A stretch of 64,000 nt of DNA from Amycolatopsis australiensis (GCF_900119165.1 NZ_FPJG01000006.1:6262001-6326000); one strand, 5' to 3'. Positions 25,924 to 35,035 are shown, counted from the first letter of the stretch. Program-made: numbers and translations. Notes: generated by a model not told the origin, from the sequence alone.

Positions 25924-27735
25924 ATGGCCCCCATCGAGGACTACGCCCTCCTGGGCGACCTGCACACGGCCGCGTTGCTGTCCCGGGAAGGCGCGATCGA
26001 CTGGCTGTGCCTGCCCCGGTTCGACTCCCCTGCCTGCTTCGCCGCCCTGCTGGGCGACGAGCACGCCGGGACGTGGCGGCTCGCGCCGGCCGCCGGTGGG
26101 CCGGCCACGCGCCGCTCGTACCACGGCGGCTCGCTGATCGTGGCGACCGAATGGGACACCCCGGACGGGACCGTCCGCGTGCTGGACTTCATGCCGCCGC
26201 GCGGGGAAGCCGCGGACGTCGTGCGGATCGTCGAAGGCGTGTCCGGGCGGGTGCCGATGCGGATGCTGCTGCGGCTGCGGTTCGACTACGGCGCCGTGAC
26301 GCCGTGGGTGCGCCACGAGCACGGCGAGTTGGCCGCGGTCGCCGGGCCCGAGGCGGTCTGGCTCGACACCCCGGTGCCCCTGCGCGGCGAAGACATGGCG
26401 ACCTGTGCCGGGTTCACCGTCGCCGCCGGCGACCGGATTCCGTTCGTGCTCACGCACCGGGCGTCCCACCTGCCACGGCCGAAGCGTGTCGATGCCGAAA
26501 CCGCGCTGCGGGACACGGAGGAGTTCTGGGCGGACTGGATCGGCCAGTGCCGCTACGACGGGCAGTGGCCGGACGCGGTGCGGCGTGCGCTGATCACGCT
26601 CAAGGCGCTCACCTACGCCCCGACCGGCGGCATCCTCGCCGCCGCGACCACGTCGCTGCCCGAGCAGCTCGGCGGCGAGCGCAACTGGGACTACCGGTAC
26701 TGCTGGCTGCGCGACGCCACCTTCACGCTGCAGGCCCTGATCGGCACCGGCTACCACGCCGAGGCCCGCGCCTGGCGGGAATGGCTCGTCCGGGCGGTCG
26801 CGGGCGACCCGGCCGACCTGCAGATCATGTACGGCCTCGACGGCACCCGGCGCTTGCCGGAGGCGGCGCTGCCCTGGCTGCCCGGCTACGAAGGTTCCGC
26901 GCCCGTGCGCGTCGGCAACGCCGCGGCCGGCCAGTTCCAGCTGGACGTCTGGGGCGAAGTCCTCGACGGCCTGCACCTGGTGCGCGAAGCGGGTGTCCCC
27001 ACTTCGCACCCGGCGTGGGACCTGCAGCGCGCGTTGCTGGACTTCCTCGAAGGCCACTGGGACCAGCCCGACAACGGCCTCTGGGAGGTCCGCGGGCCGC
27101 GCCGTCACTTCGTCCACTCGAAAGTCATGGCGTGGGCGGGCGTCGACCGGGCCGTCCGGACGGTGGAACACCACGGCCTCGACGGTCCGGCGGACGGGTG
27201 GCGGGCCCTGCGCGAGAAGATCCACGACGACGTGTGCCGCCACGGCTACGACCCGGAACGGCAGACGTTCACCCAGTTCTACGGTTCCCGCGGCCTGGAC
27301 GCCGCCTTGCTGCTGATCCCGCGCGTCGGGTTCCTGCCGGCGAGTGACCCGCGGGTCCGCGGCACGGTCGACGCCGTCCGGCGAGAACTGGCGCACGACG
27401 GTTTCGTCCGCCGCTACGACCCGGAAGCCGACGGCGGCGTCGACGGCCTCGGCGGCGGGGAAGGCAGCTTCCTGGTGTGCAGCTTCTGGCTCGCCGACGC
27501 CCTCCACGGCACCGGCCGCGGCGCCGAGGCGCGGGATCTGTTCGAGCGGCTTCTGGCGCTGCGCAACGACGTCGGCCTGCTGTCGGAGGAGTACGACACG
27601 AAGCTGCGGCGCCAGGTCGGCAACACGCCGCAGGCGTTCAGCATGGTCGGCCTGGTCAACACGGCCCGCAGCCTGTCGGGGGCCCGCACGACGACCGACG
27701 CCACCGGCGACGCGCAGCGTCCGGGCGGCCGCTGA
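25924..27735 (+). CDS. GH15 family glucoamylase/trehalase-like enzyme
   Basis: 603 residues, no signal peptide, hence cytoplasmic. The N-terminal beta-sandwich (1-200, starting with IEDYALLGDLHTAALLSREG) precedes the alpha/alpha barrel of family GH15, with NWDYRYCWLRDATFTLQAL (including the conserved RD) and EEYD near the C-terminus as the likely catalytic acid/base region. Actinobacterial proteins of this layout hydrolyse trehalose. Coupled to a glucose-dehydrogenase-like gene two bases upstream, it suggests a short route from trehalose to glucose to gluconate. Glucoamylase activity on other alpha-glucosides remains possible. Confidence 0.85.
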   Translation: MAPIEDYALLGDLHTAALLSREGAIDWLCLPRFDSPACFAALLGDEHAGTWRLAPAAGGPATRRSYHGGSLIVATEWDTPDGTVRVLDFMPPRGEAADVVRIVEGVSGRVPMRMLLRLRFDYGAVTPWVRHEHGELAAVAGPEAVWLDTPVPLRGEDMATCAGFTVAAGDRIPFVLTHRASHLPRPKRVDAETALRDTEEFWADWIGQCRYDGQWPDAVRRALITLKALTYAPTGGILAAATTSLPEQLGGERNWDYRYCWLRDATFTLQALIGTGYHAEARAWREWLVRAVAGDPADLQIMYGLDGTRRLPEAALPWLPGYEGSAPVRVGNAAAGQFQLDVWGEVLDGLHLVREAGVPTSHPAWDLQRALLDFLEGHWDQPDNGLWEVRGPRRHFVHSKVMAWAGVDRAVRTVEHHGLDGPADGWRALREKIHDDVCRHGYDPERQTFTQFYGSRGLDAALLLIPRVGFLPASDPRVRGTVDAVRRELAHDGFVRRYDPEADGGVDGLGGGEGSFLVCSFWLADALHGTGRGAEARDLFERLLALRNDVGLLSEEYDTKLRRQVGNTPQAFSMVGLVNTARSLSGARTTTDATGDAQRPGGR

Positions 27736-27872
27736 CGACCGCACCCGCCCGACCAGCGACGTCCGCGTCCGGGCGGCAAGGCGCCGTGAGCCCTGCGGTT
27801 CGCAGGCCCATCGAACCGTCGTCAAGTGTTCCCTTTTGCGCTCTCCTGAGCGATAGTGATGGAGTCCGTGTT

Positions 27873-27888
27873 TTTACAACGTTGTAAA
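27873..27888. promoter_or_regulatory. LacI-type operator
   Basis: TTTACAACGTTGTAAA is a perfect 16-bp palindrome with the central CG typical of LacI-family sites. It lies 18 nt before the large glycosidase gene. No lacI-like gene is in the window, so the regulator is encoded elsewhere. Confidence 0.75.
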
Positions 27889-27905
27889 TCTGTCGGGAGG
27901 GACCG

Positions 27906-30900
27906 ATGCGGCAGTCCTGGAGACGTCTCCGGTCGCGGGGGGTGCGAGCCGTCCTCGTCTGGGCGGTCGCGATCGGCCTCGGCGCGCAGGTCCCCGTCGC
28001 CGGCGTCGCGGACGCGGCGGGGACCACGCCCGACGCGCCGGGAACGCACTTCCTCGACCACGCCGCCGGCCTCGCCGGCTACGCCGATCCCGGCTGGTAC
28101 GAGGCGAACATCCCGTTCGTCGACCTGCCCGACGCCACCATGCAGAGCGTCTACTACTACCGCTGGCGCGTCTGGAAAGAGCACCTGCGCTACACCGACC
28201 CCGCCGACGGCTGGATCTCGACCGAGTTCCTCGACTGCTGCGGGTACGCCGCGCCGTACCAGGCGATCAACGCGGCCGCCGGGCACCAGCTGACCGAGGG
28301 GCGCTGGGTGCGCGACCCCGCCTACGCACAGGACTACCTCCGGTTCTGGCTCACCGGCCCCGGCTCGGGCCCGAAGCCGGCCACGGACGACGTCAACGCC
28401 GACACGACCGACTGGGCGCACGAGTACAGCGTGTGGCTGGCCACCGCCGCCTACGGCCAGGCCCAGGTGACCGGGAACTTCGGCGCGCTGCGCGAGCTGC
28501 TTCCCGCGCTGGTGCGCCAGTACCGCGGCTGGGACAAGCAGTTCGACGCGGAGCTGGGCCTCTACTGGTCGGTGCCGGTGTGGGACGCGATGGAGTACTC
28601 CGCCTCGTCCTACGAGTCGGCCGAGCCCTACCACGGCGGCGCCGGGTACCGCCCGACGCTCAACTCCTACCAGTACGGCGACGCCGTCGCGATCAGCCGC
28701 ATCGCCGACTCCGCGGGCGACCACCGGCTCGCCACCGAGTACGCCGGACGCGCCGCCGGGCTCAAGGCCGCGATGCAGAAGTGGCTGTGGGACCCGCAGC
28801 GCGGCTTCTACTACGCGATGCCTCGCGACGGCAACCCGCAGCACCGGCTGTCCGGCACCCGCGAGCAGATCGGGTACCTCCCGTGGATGTTCGGCGCCGC
28901 CGAGCCCGGTGACCACCCGGCCTGGGCGCAGCTGCTCGACCCCCAGGGCTTCGCGAGCGCGTACGGCCCCACCACAGCCGAACGCCGCAGCCCCTTCTTC
29001 ATGACGGACGCCGGATCCTGCTGCCGCTGGGACGGGCCGAGCTGGCCGTTCGCCACCTCGCAGACCCTCACCGGCCTCGCCACCCTGCTGGACAGCTACC
29101 CGGCCCAGAACTCGATTTCGCGGGACGACTACGCCGCCGCGCTGGCCACCTACGCGCGGACCCAGACCAGGGACGGCCGGCCCTACGTCGCCGAGGCCCA
29201 CGACCCGGACCGCGACGCGTGGATCTACGACGGGCGCGGCCACAGCGAAGACTACAACCACTCCACCTACACCGACCTGGTCCTGTCCGGGCTGATCGGC
29301 CTGCGCCCGCAAACCGGGGACACGCTGGAGGTCCGGCCGCTCACACCGTCCACATGGGACCACTTCGCCGCGGAAAACGTGCCCTACCACGGACATACCG
29401 TGACCGTGCTCTGGGATCGCGACGGCACCCACTACGGGCAGGGCGCGGGGATGCGGCTCTACGTCGACGGCAGGCTCGTCCAGCAGTCGGCGGCCCTGCG
29501 CGCCACCACGATCGACGTCGGCCCCACGCTGCTGCCCCGCTCGCCCGGTCTCGTCGACGACGCCGCCAACCCGCTGCGCACCGGCTACCCGCGGCCGATC
29601 ACGTCCTACACCTGGACCTACGACAACGCGTGGAACGCCCTCGACGGCAAGGTCTGGTACGACGAGGTGCCCGAGAACACCCGGTGGACCGACTACGCCT
29701 CCCCGAACGCGAACGACTTCTACGGCGTCGACTTCGGCGCCCCCACGCAGGTCGGCGATATCCGCTGGCACGGCTACGACGACGGCGGCGGGGTGCGGCC
29801 CGCGGCCGCCTACCGCCTGCAGTACTGGGCCGGCGACGGCTGGCAGGACGTCCCCGGCCAGGTCCGCACCCCGGCGAGCCCGGTGGGCAACGGCGTCAAC
29901 CGCGTCACCTTCCCGGCCGTGACCACCAGCAAGATCCGGCTGCTGTTCACCAACCCGCCGGGCGCCTTCGTCGGCGTGACCGAACTCCAGTCCTGGGCAC
30001 CGTCGAGCCCGGACGCCCGGATCGACGTCGGGCCGGTCAACGCCACCGGCGTCGTCACGATCGGCCACCGCACCCCGCTCACCGTCACGGTGCGCAACAC
30101 GACCCGCGGCCCGCTCGTCGCCCCGGACGTGCGCCTCGCCGTGCCGGACGGCTGGTCGGTCACGCCCGCCGGCGGCCAATCCGGCGCGATCCCGCCCGGG
30201 CAGTCCCGGACGTGGAACTACACGCTGACCGCACCGCCGGACGCCGCGCCCGGCAGCGCCGCGGCACTCATCGCGACCGCGTCCTACCGCGGCCCCGGCG
30301 GCCCGGAATCCACGCACCGCAGCCAGAACCTCCGGATCGCCCAGCCGCCGGGGCAGCACGACCCCGTCGGCGCCTGGAGCCTCGACGAAGGCAGCGGCAC
30401 GATCGCCCACGACACCGCGGGATCCCACGACGCCACCCTGACCGGCGCTCCCGCGTGGGTCGGCGGCGTGACCGGCACCGCGCTGCGGTTCGACGGTTCG
30501 AGCCAGTACGCGCAGACGAGCGGGCCGGTCGTGGACACCACCGGCAGCTTCTCGGTCAGCGCCTGGGTCCGGCTCGACCGCACGGGATCGTGGGCCACGG
30601 CGGTCAGCCAGGACGGCGACCCGAGCAGCGGCTTCTACCTCCAGTACTCCGCGGCCGACAACCGGCTGGCGTTCTCGACGAGCGCAGGGCGGGCCCTGTC
30701 CGACACGGCCCCGGAAACCGGGCGCTGGTACCACCTGACGGGCGTGCGGGACGCCGACGCCGGGACCTACGTTCTCTACGTCGACGGCGTGGCGCAGGCC
30801 AGGACCTGGGCCCAGCCGGCCGGGGACGCGGCGCCCGGCCCGCTGGCCATCGGCCGGGCGGTGTCCGGCGGCCACCACAGCGATCTGTGGCCGGGCAGCG

Positions 30901-30983
30901 TCGACGACGTGCGGGTGTGGAACCGCGCCCTGACCGCGGCCGAGGTGCCGGAGCTGGCCGCGCGTCCCGGCGTCCCGGCGTGA
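27906..30983 (+). CDS. Large secreted glycosidase with F5/8C, NEW3 and LamG domains
   Basis: 1025 residues. Signal peptide (about 1-38, basic and long), an (alpha/alpha)6-type glycosidase domain of the MGH1-like/GH63-related group (about 45-545), a discoidin-like carbohydrate-binding domain (560-695), an NEW3 alpha-galactosidase-associated domain (700-805) and a C-terminal LamG/concanavalin domain (825-1020). The Trp- and Asp-rich barrel helices (DWAHEYSVWLATA, EYSASSYESAEPYHGG) suggest action on a plant or microbial oligosaccharide outside the cell. The ATG has GGGAGGG upstream. A LacI-type palindrome in the leader indicates sugar-induced expression. Exact specificity unknown. Confidence 0.82.
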   Translation: MRQSWRRLRSRGVRAVLVWAVAIGLGAQVPVAGVADAAGTTPDAPGTHFLDHAAGLAGYADPGWYEANIPFVDLPDATMQSVYYYRWRVWKEHLRYTDPADGWISTEFLDCCGYAAPYQAINAAAGHQLTEGRWVRDPAYAQDYLRFWLTGPGSGPKPATDDVNADTTDWAHEYSVWLATAAYGQAQVTGNFGALRELLPALVRQYRGWDKQFDAELGLYWSVPVWDAMEYSASSYESAEPYHGGAGYRPTLNSYQYGDAVAISRIADSAGDHRLATEYAGRAAGLKAAMQKWLWDPQRGFYYAMPRDGNPQHRLSGTREQIGYLPWMFGAAEPGDHPAWAQLLDPQGFASAYGPTTAERRSPFFMTDAGSCCRWDGPSWPFATSQTLTGLATLLDSYPAQNSISRDDYAAALATYARTQTRDGRPYVAEAHDPDRDAWIYDGRGHSEDYNHSTYTDLVLSGLIGLRPQTGDTLEVRPLTPSTWDHFAAENVPYHGHTVTVLWDRDGTHYGQGAGMRLYVDGRLVQQSAALRATTIDVGPTLLPRSPGLVDDAANPLRTGYPRPITSYTWTYDNAWNALDGKVWYDEVPENTRWTDYASPNANDFYGVDFGAPTQVGDIRWHGYDDGGGVRPAAAYRLQYWAGDGWQDVPGQVRTPASPVGNGVNRVTFPAVTTSKIRLLFTNPPGAFVGVTELQSWAPSSPDARIDVGPVNATGVVTIGHRTPLTVTVRNTTRGPLVAPDVRLAVPDGWSVTPAGGQSGAIPPGQSRTWNYTLTAPPDAAPGSAAALIATASYRGPGGPESTHRSQNLRIAQPPGQHDPVGAWSLDEGSGTIAHDTAGSHDATLTGAPAWVGGVTGTALRFDGSSQYAQTSGPVVDTTGSFSVSAWVRLDRTGSWATAVSQDGDPSSGFYLQYSAADNRLAFSTSAGRALSDTAPETGRWYHLTGVRDADAGTYVLYVDGVAQARTWAQPAGDAAPGPLAIGRAVSGGHHSDLWPGSVDDVRVWNRALTAAEVPELAARPGVPA

Positions 30984-30994
30984 TCGCGGCGGCC

Positions 30995-31564
30995 TCAGGG
31001 AAGGTCGAGGCGCATGAGCCAGCGGACCCGGCGGTCGGCGCGCGCCGCGGTCGGCCGGATCCGCTGGAATCCCGCGGCCGCGAACAAGGTCGCCGTGCCG
31101 ACGTGGGCGGCGCTCGAGCTGATGCGCGCCCCTTCGGTGTCGACGGGGAAGCCCTCCACCGCCGGGGCGCCGCACGACCGCGCGTACTCGACCGCGCCGT
31201 CCAGCAGCGCCGCCGACACCCCGCGCCGCCGGTACGGAGCCCGCACCACGAAACAGATCACGCTCCACACCGGCAGATCGTCCAGCGGCGGCATGGTCCG
31301 CGACCGCTTGAGCCGTTCCATCCGCGACCGCGGCGAGACACCGCACCAGCCGACCGGCGTGTCGCCGTCATAGGCCAGCACGCCGGGCGCGGGCTGCCCG
31401 GCGCACAGCTCCCGCACCCGCGCGGCCCGCTGCGCACCCCGCAGAGCGCTGTACTCGGCCGAGGTGATCCGGTACGCGAGGCACCAGCAGGCGCGCTCGT
31501 TGCCGGTCGGGTTGAGGATCGCGGCGACGTCCTCGAAGCGGGTGGCGGGACGCACCGAGACCAT
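30995..31564 (-). CDS. GNAT-family N-acetyltransferase
   Basis: 189 residues. One GNAT fold with the acetyl-CoA-binding motif A region VICFVVRAPYRRRGVSAALLDGAVEYAR (V..Y.RRG..) and a C-terminal FAAAGF strand. The cysteine-containing N-terminal stretch ERACWCLAYRI is typical of an actinomycete subgroup of unknown acceptor. The ATG at 31564 follows GGTGAGG. It converges with the glycosidase gene (12 nt between stops) and is divergent from a LysR gene with 112 nt between starts. Confidence 0.85.
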   Translation of the reverse strand: MVSVRPATRFEDVAAILNPTGNERACWCLAYRITSAEYSALRGAQRAARVRELCAGQPAPGVLAYDGDTPVGWCGVSPRSRMERLKRSRTMPPLDDLPVWSVICFVVRAPYRRRGVSAALLDGAVEYARSCGAPAVEGFPVDTEGARISSSAAHVGTATLFAAAGFQRIRPTAARADRRVRWLMRLDLP

Positions 31565-31675
31565 GGCCTCACCCTAGCCGTCCGGCGGCATCGCCCGACT
31601 CAGGTCGGATGTCCCCGGTGATCACCCGGCCTACAGTGGAACGGGCCGAGCGAGACCCGGACCGGCGGAGGGGCC

Positions 31676-32641
31676 GTGGAGCTGGAACTGCGCCACTTGC
31701 GCGTGCTCGTCACCGTCGCGGACACGCGCAGCCTCACCCGCGCGGCCCGCGTGCTGCACGTCTCGCAACCGGCGTTGTCGGGGCTGCTGCGGCGGGTCGA
31801 ACGCTCGGTGGGCGGCCCGCTGTTCGTCCGCTCCCCCGCCGGGTGCGTGCCCACCCGCCTCGGCGCGGACGTCGTCGCCGACGCGCGGACGGTGCTGGCC
31901 GGCCTGTCCGCGCTGACCGAGCGGCTCGGCGAACGGCGTGCGCCCGGCGGCCCGCTGCGCGTCGGCGGGTACTGCGGCTTCCTGCACCTGGCGGTGTCGC
32001 GCTGGCTGCGGGACCGGCCGTGGAGCCACGGCGTGAGCGTGCACGAAGACCAGGACGAGACCGCCACCCTCGCCCGGCTCGCCGCCGGCGCGCTCGATCT
32101 GGCGCTGGTGTACCTGCCGCCGTTGCCGGATCCCGTGGTGCCGGACGGCGTCGCCTCGCTCGTGGTGCACCCGCGCGAACCGGTGTTCGTGGTCCTGGCG
32201 CCCGATCACCCGCTGGCCGCGGCCCGCGCGGTCCCGTTCGCCGGCCTCGCCGAGCACCCGTGGGCCGACGACCCGCCCGGCACCACCCGCTGGTCGGCGT
32301 ACCTGCAGCGCGTGTGCCGCCGCCACGGCGTCGCGCTCGACCAGCCGCACCGGCCGCAGTGCCTGGCGACACTGCTGGACCTCGTCCGCGCGGGCATGGC
32401 GGTGGCGCCGGCACTGGCGACGCGCGAGGACCGGCCGTCGAGCATCGCCGTCCGCGCGATCGAAGGCGCGCCGCTGTGGCAGGAGCTGCGGCTCTGCTAC
32501 CGGCCGGGCACGCCGGTGGCGGCGCACGCCGAGGAGATCCACGCCGCCGTCGTCGCGAGCTACGCCGGCCGGCAGGGCTGCAGCGCCGCGTTCGACGCCT
32601 GGTGGCGCGAAGGCGGCCGCGAGCTGCTGCCGGCCGGCTGA
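31676..32641 (+). CDS. LysR-family transcriptional regulator
   Basis: 321 residues. N-terminal LysR winged helix (LRHLRVLVTVADTRSLTRAARVLHVSQPALSGLLRRVE) and a C-terminal periplasmic-binding-like effector domain (about 95-300). The GTG at 31676 has GGAGGGG six bases upstream. It is divergent from the GNAT gene, the usual arrangement for a LysR target, with about 110 nt in between. It ends two bases before the 3' end of a convergent secreted-protein gene. The effector cannot be deduced. Confidence 0.9.
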   Translation: MELELRHLRVLVTVADTRSLTRAARVLHVSQPALSGLLRRVERSVGGPLFVRSPAGCVPTRLGADVVADARTVLAGLSALTERLGERRAPGGPLRVGGYCGFLHLAVSRWLRDRPWSHGVSVHEDQDETATLARLAAGALDLALVYLPPLPDPVVPDGVASLVVHPREPVFVVLAPDHPLAAARAVPFAGLAEHPWADDPPGTTRWSAYLQRVCRRHGVALDQPHRPQCLATLLDLVRAGMAVAPALATREDRPSSIAVRAIEGAPLWQELRLCYRPGTPVAAHAEEIHAAVVASYAGRQGCSAAFDAWWREGGRELLPAG

Positions 32642-32643
32642 GC

Positions 32644-33498
32644 TCAGACCGTCACCCGCCAGGCGCTGTTCGGCGCCGGGACCTCGAACCGCAGCGTCGG
32701 GCAGTCGTAGTCGGACGGCCGCGGGTTCGCGGTGGGCCGCAGCGGCGAGTTCGCCGGCGACGCGTTCACCCAGTGCCCGGCGATCCGCAGCTGCAGCGAG
32801 CTGGACTCGAAGACCGCGCCGCGCGCGTCCGAGCAGTAGTACGCGTTGCCCGTGGCGGGATCGCGCGTGGAGTAGAGCTCGAAGATGTCCCAGCCTTCGT
32901 CGAGAGAGCTCTGGTCGCTGCCGCTCTGGGCGAACAACGTGTCCCACGCGCCGGTCTTCACGTTGTACAGCGAGGCCGTCCAGCTGTTGCCGGTCGCCCT
33001 GGTCCGGACCTCCTGCACGGTGTAGGCGGGGTGCCCGTCCACGGTGCTGGTGTAGGTGGCGAGGAAGGCGCTGTCGATCGGCACGACCTTGGCCGGCGAC
33101 ACCGAGCGGCACCAGTCCCACGCCCAGACCTGGGCGGCTTCGCCGAGCCCGTAGGCGGTGACGACCTCGATGCAGGAGTGGCCGGTGGGCTTCGTCGTCG
33201 GGGCGTAGACGACGTCGTCCGGGTTGGACAGCCGCAGGGACGGCGTGACGCTCTGGGTGACCATCAGCCCGTCCGCGCTGGTGGCGAGCTGCGGTACCGG
33301 GCCCCAGAAAGTGTGGCGCTGCGCGGCTTGGGCCTGGCGCAGCAGGCGGAAGCGGTCGGCCATGGGGCCGGCGGCCGCCTTCGCGGCGGCGCCGGTCAGG
33401 CCGGGGACGGTCCCCGCCGCGGACGCCGGTCCGGCGACGGCCGTGACCGAGACGGTGGCGGTGAACGCGCAACAGAGGACGGCAAGCAGTTTCCGCAT
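32644..33498 (-). CDS. Secreted protein of unknown function
   Basis: 284 residues with a clear Sec signal peptide (1-28). I do not recognise the family. The mature part is Trp/Ser/Thr-rich and probably beta-structured, with four cysteines (CIEV, WCRS, YYCSD and YDCP regions) that could form two disulfides. Segments such as NSWTASLYNVKTGAWDTLF look like an extracellular beta-sandwich. Many uncharacterised actinomycete exoproteins have this appearance. The ATG at 33498 has GGAG eleven bases upstream. It converges with the LysR gene. Confidence 0.75.
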   Translation of the reverse strand: MRKLLAVLCCAFTATVSVTAVAGPASAAGTVPGLTGAAAKAAAGPMADRFRLLRQAQAAQRHTFWGPVPQLATSADGLMVTQSVTPSLRLSNPDDVVYAPTTKPTGHSCIEVVTAYGLGEAAQVWAWDWCRSVSPAKVVPIDSAFLATYTSTVDGHPAYTVQEVRTRATGNSWTASLYNVKTGAWDTLFAQSGSDQSSLDEGWDIFELYSTRDPATGNAYYCSDARGAVFESSSLQLRIAGHWVNASPANSPLRPTANPRPSDYDCPTLRFEVPAPNSAWRVTV

Positions 33499-33766
33499 CG
33501 GCGCATCTCCTCGTCCTTGGCGGACGGGTGACCGCCCGCGGGACCCGGATGCTAGGTCGCGGTTTTCCTTGCGGGACACCGACTTTCGGCGGGCCGGGCC
33601 GATCGCGGCAGGTGGCCGCGGGTAGCCGATCCGCCGCCGGGAGGTGTTATGCCGCCGTTCCGGTCAGCGGTCGGCTCCGGCGCAACCGGCGTGGGCCGGT
33701 CCGAGCCGTTTGACCGGGACGATGCGCGTGAGGGCGACCGGCACCGGAGGACCCGAGCCGCTCAGC

Positions 33767-33789
33767 ACGGTCGTATAGACCGTTATACG
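33767..33789. promoter_or_regulatory. Two overlapping dyads in an otherwise empty 357-bp intergenic stretch
   Basis: ACGGTC-GTATA-GACCGT (33767-33783) overlaps CGTATA-gaccgt-TATACG (33772-33789). Both have perfect 6-bp arms and are mutually exclusive as hairpins. The site is unusually A/T-rich for this genome. The region 33499-33855 holds nothing else I can recognise. Confidence 0.4.
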
Positions 33790-33855
33790 CATGGGGTGGA
33801 TGAGGGGTGTCGTCGTGCAGTCGGCCGACACTGCCGCGGGGGTGACTCGGTCAGT

Positions 33856-33990
33856 TCACCTGCACTGCCCCGTAGGGCAGCCGGCGCCTCCGATGCAGTA
33901 GGCGTAGAGCAGTCCGGTCGCCGCTACCACGGCCACGCGCACCGGAATCGACGTCGGCTTCCTCGGAATGTGAACCGCCCCCTCGTCCAT
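33856..33990 (-). CDS. Small membrane peptide, 44 residues
   Basis: ATG at 33990, stop at 33856. The product starts MDEGAVHIPRKPTS, has one transmembrane helix (about 18-36, RVAVVAATGLLYAYCIGG) and ends in a short Cys-rich tail GCPTGQCR. The gene has an excellent minus-strand promoter (TTGACC-N18-TACGAT) and a dyad at the transcription start, which supports it as real although no strong ribosome site is visible. It is divergent from the XRE/ImmA-like/MAB_1171c genes and probably controlled by them. Function unknown: candidates are a membrane-bound signal, a regulator partner or a small toxin. Confidence 0.55.
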   Translation of the reverse strand: MDEGAVHIPRKPTSIPVRVAVVAATGLLYAYCIGGAGCPTGQCR

Positions 33991-34007
33991 TCACATCAGT
34001 TGGTGAA
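33990..34007. promoter_or_regulatory. Dyad in the leader of the 44-residue peptide gene
   Basis: TTCAC-ATCAGTTG-GTGAA, perfect 5-bp arms. It lies between the predicted transcription start and the ATG. GGTGAA/TTCACC half-sites also occur nearby (about 33855 and 34050), suggesting XRE-type control. Confidence 0.4.
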
Positions 34008-34017
34008 CTCGCTGGCG

Positions 34018-34047
34018 ATCGTAAACTGGCGTGACCCCGCGGGTCAA
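34018..34047 (-). promoter_or_regulatory. Promoter of the 44-residue peptide gene
   Basis: Minus-strand TTGACC (34042-34047) and TACGAT (34018-34023) with an 18-nt spacer, close to consensus. The predicted start is about 20-25 nt before the ATG at 33990. Confidence 0.6.
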
Positions 34048-34109
34048 CTGAGGTGAAGCGGCGGCCGTGCAGCGGCCTCACGGCAGTTGGCGCCGGGTAC
34101 ACTCCGGAC

Positions 34110-34541
34110 ATGCCGGAGGAGATCGCCGCGGGAACGCTGGCGGCGAAGCTGAACCACCTGTTCGGCGTCGTGCGCCCGGCCGACGGTGACGAGTACACGT
34201 TCGACGAGGTCGCCGAGGCGATCCGGGCCCAGGGCGGGCCGACCATTTCCGCGACGTACCTGTGGCAGCTGCGCAAGGGCCTGCGCGACAACCCGACGAA
34301 GCGTCACCTGGAGGCGCTCGCGGGCTTCTTCGGCGTACCCCCGGCGTACTTCTTCGACGACGCGGAGGCCGAGCGCATCGACGCGGAGCTGACGCTGCTG
34401 AGCGCGTTGCGGGACGCGCCGGTCCGGCAGATCGCGCTCCGCGCGCGGGGGTTGTCGGCGAAGAGCCTCGAAGCGATCAGCGAGATGGTCGACCGGGTCC
34501 GCGAGCTCGAGGGGCTGCCGTCGACCGACGCGGACCGATGA
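34110..34541 (+). CDS. XRE-family helix-turn-helix regulator
   Basis: 143 residues. Residues 5-80 form an XRE helix-turn-helix with a long second helix region: TFDEVAEAIRAQGGPTISATYLWQLRKG and the conserved NPTKRHLEALAGFFGVP. A C-terminal helix (85-140) is probably for dimerisation. The ATG at 34110 lies 6 nt after TACACT (34098-34103), so the mRNA is probably leaderless. The stop overlaps the start of the ImmA-like gene. In actinomycetes this regulator type heads XRE/peptidase/MAB_1171c sets; by analogy with ImmR/ImmA it may be cleaved by its partner. Confidence 0.88.
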   Translation: MPEEIAAGTLAAKLNHLFGVVRPADGDEYTFDEVAEAIRAQGGPTISATYLWQLRKGLRDNPTKRHLEALAGFFGVPPAYFFDDAEAERIDAELTLLSALRDAPVRQIALRARGLSAKSLEAISEMVDRVRELEGLPSTDADR

Positions 34542-35035
34542 GGACGCGGCGGCTGCGGCACCGGTTCGCGGCGGTGCTGCGCGAGCTGCACCTGCCGCGG
34601 TCGTTCGACGTCCCGACGCTGTGCGCGGAGCTGGCCGCCCGCCGCGGCCGCCCGATCCGGCTGCTGCCGCTGCCGGGCCTGTCGGAGGTGTGCGGGCTGT
34701 GGATAGCCACGGAAACGACGGACATGATCGGCTACGAACAGCACACCAGCGCACCGCACCAGGACCACATCGTGCTGCACGAGATCGGCCACATGCTGTG
34801 CGACCACTACCCGGCGTCGTTGACCCCGGCGGAGCAGGCGAGGCTGTTGCTGCCCAACCTGGACCCGGCGATGATCAGCCGCGTCCTGGGGCGCGCGGGG
34901 TATTCGAGTGAGGAGGAGCGGGAGGCGGAGTTGTTCGCTTCGCTGCTGGGCCAGCGGGCGGGGGTGGCGCCTCGCGGCGATTCGGCGACGGACCGGCTGA
35001 GGTCGGCGCTCGACGATGGTGGCGACCATGGGTGA
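34538..35035 (+). CDS. ImmA/IrrE-like zinc metallopeptidase domain protein
   Basis: 165 residues. The centre carries the zinc-peptidase signature HEIGHMLCDH (HExxH plus a following His) and a downstream EEREAELFASLL helix supplying the third ligand, as in the M78/DUF955 family. In ICEBs1 the homologue ImmA cuts its XRE partner. Start and stop codons of the pair overlap (ATGA), so equal production is expected. Here the likely substrate is the XRE protein just upstream, releasing repression of this locus or the divergent small-peptide gene. Confidence 0.82.
   Translation: MRTRRLRHRFAAVLRELHLPRSFDVPTLCAELAARRGRPIRLLPLPGLSEVCGLWIATETTDMIGYEQHTSAPHQDHIVLHEIGHMLCDHYPASLTPAEQARLLLPNLDPAMISRVLGRAGYSSEEEREAELFASLLGQRAGVAPRGDSATDRLRSALDDGGDHG

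Noticed and set aside
27822..31346. A 1174-residue minus-strand open frame
   Set aside because: Antisense to the large glycosidase with clear domains; no recognisable motif of its own.
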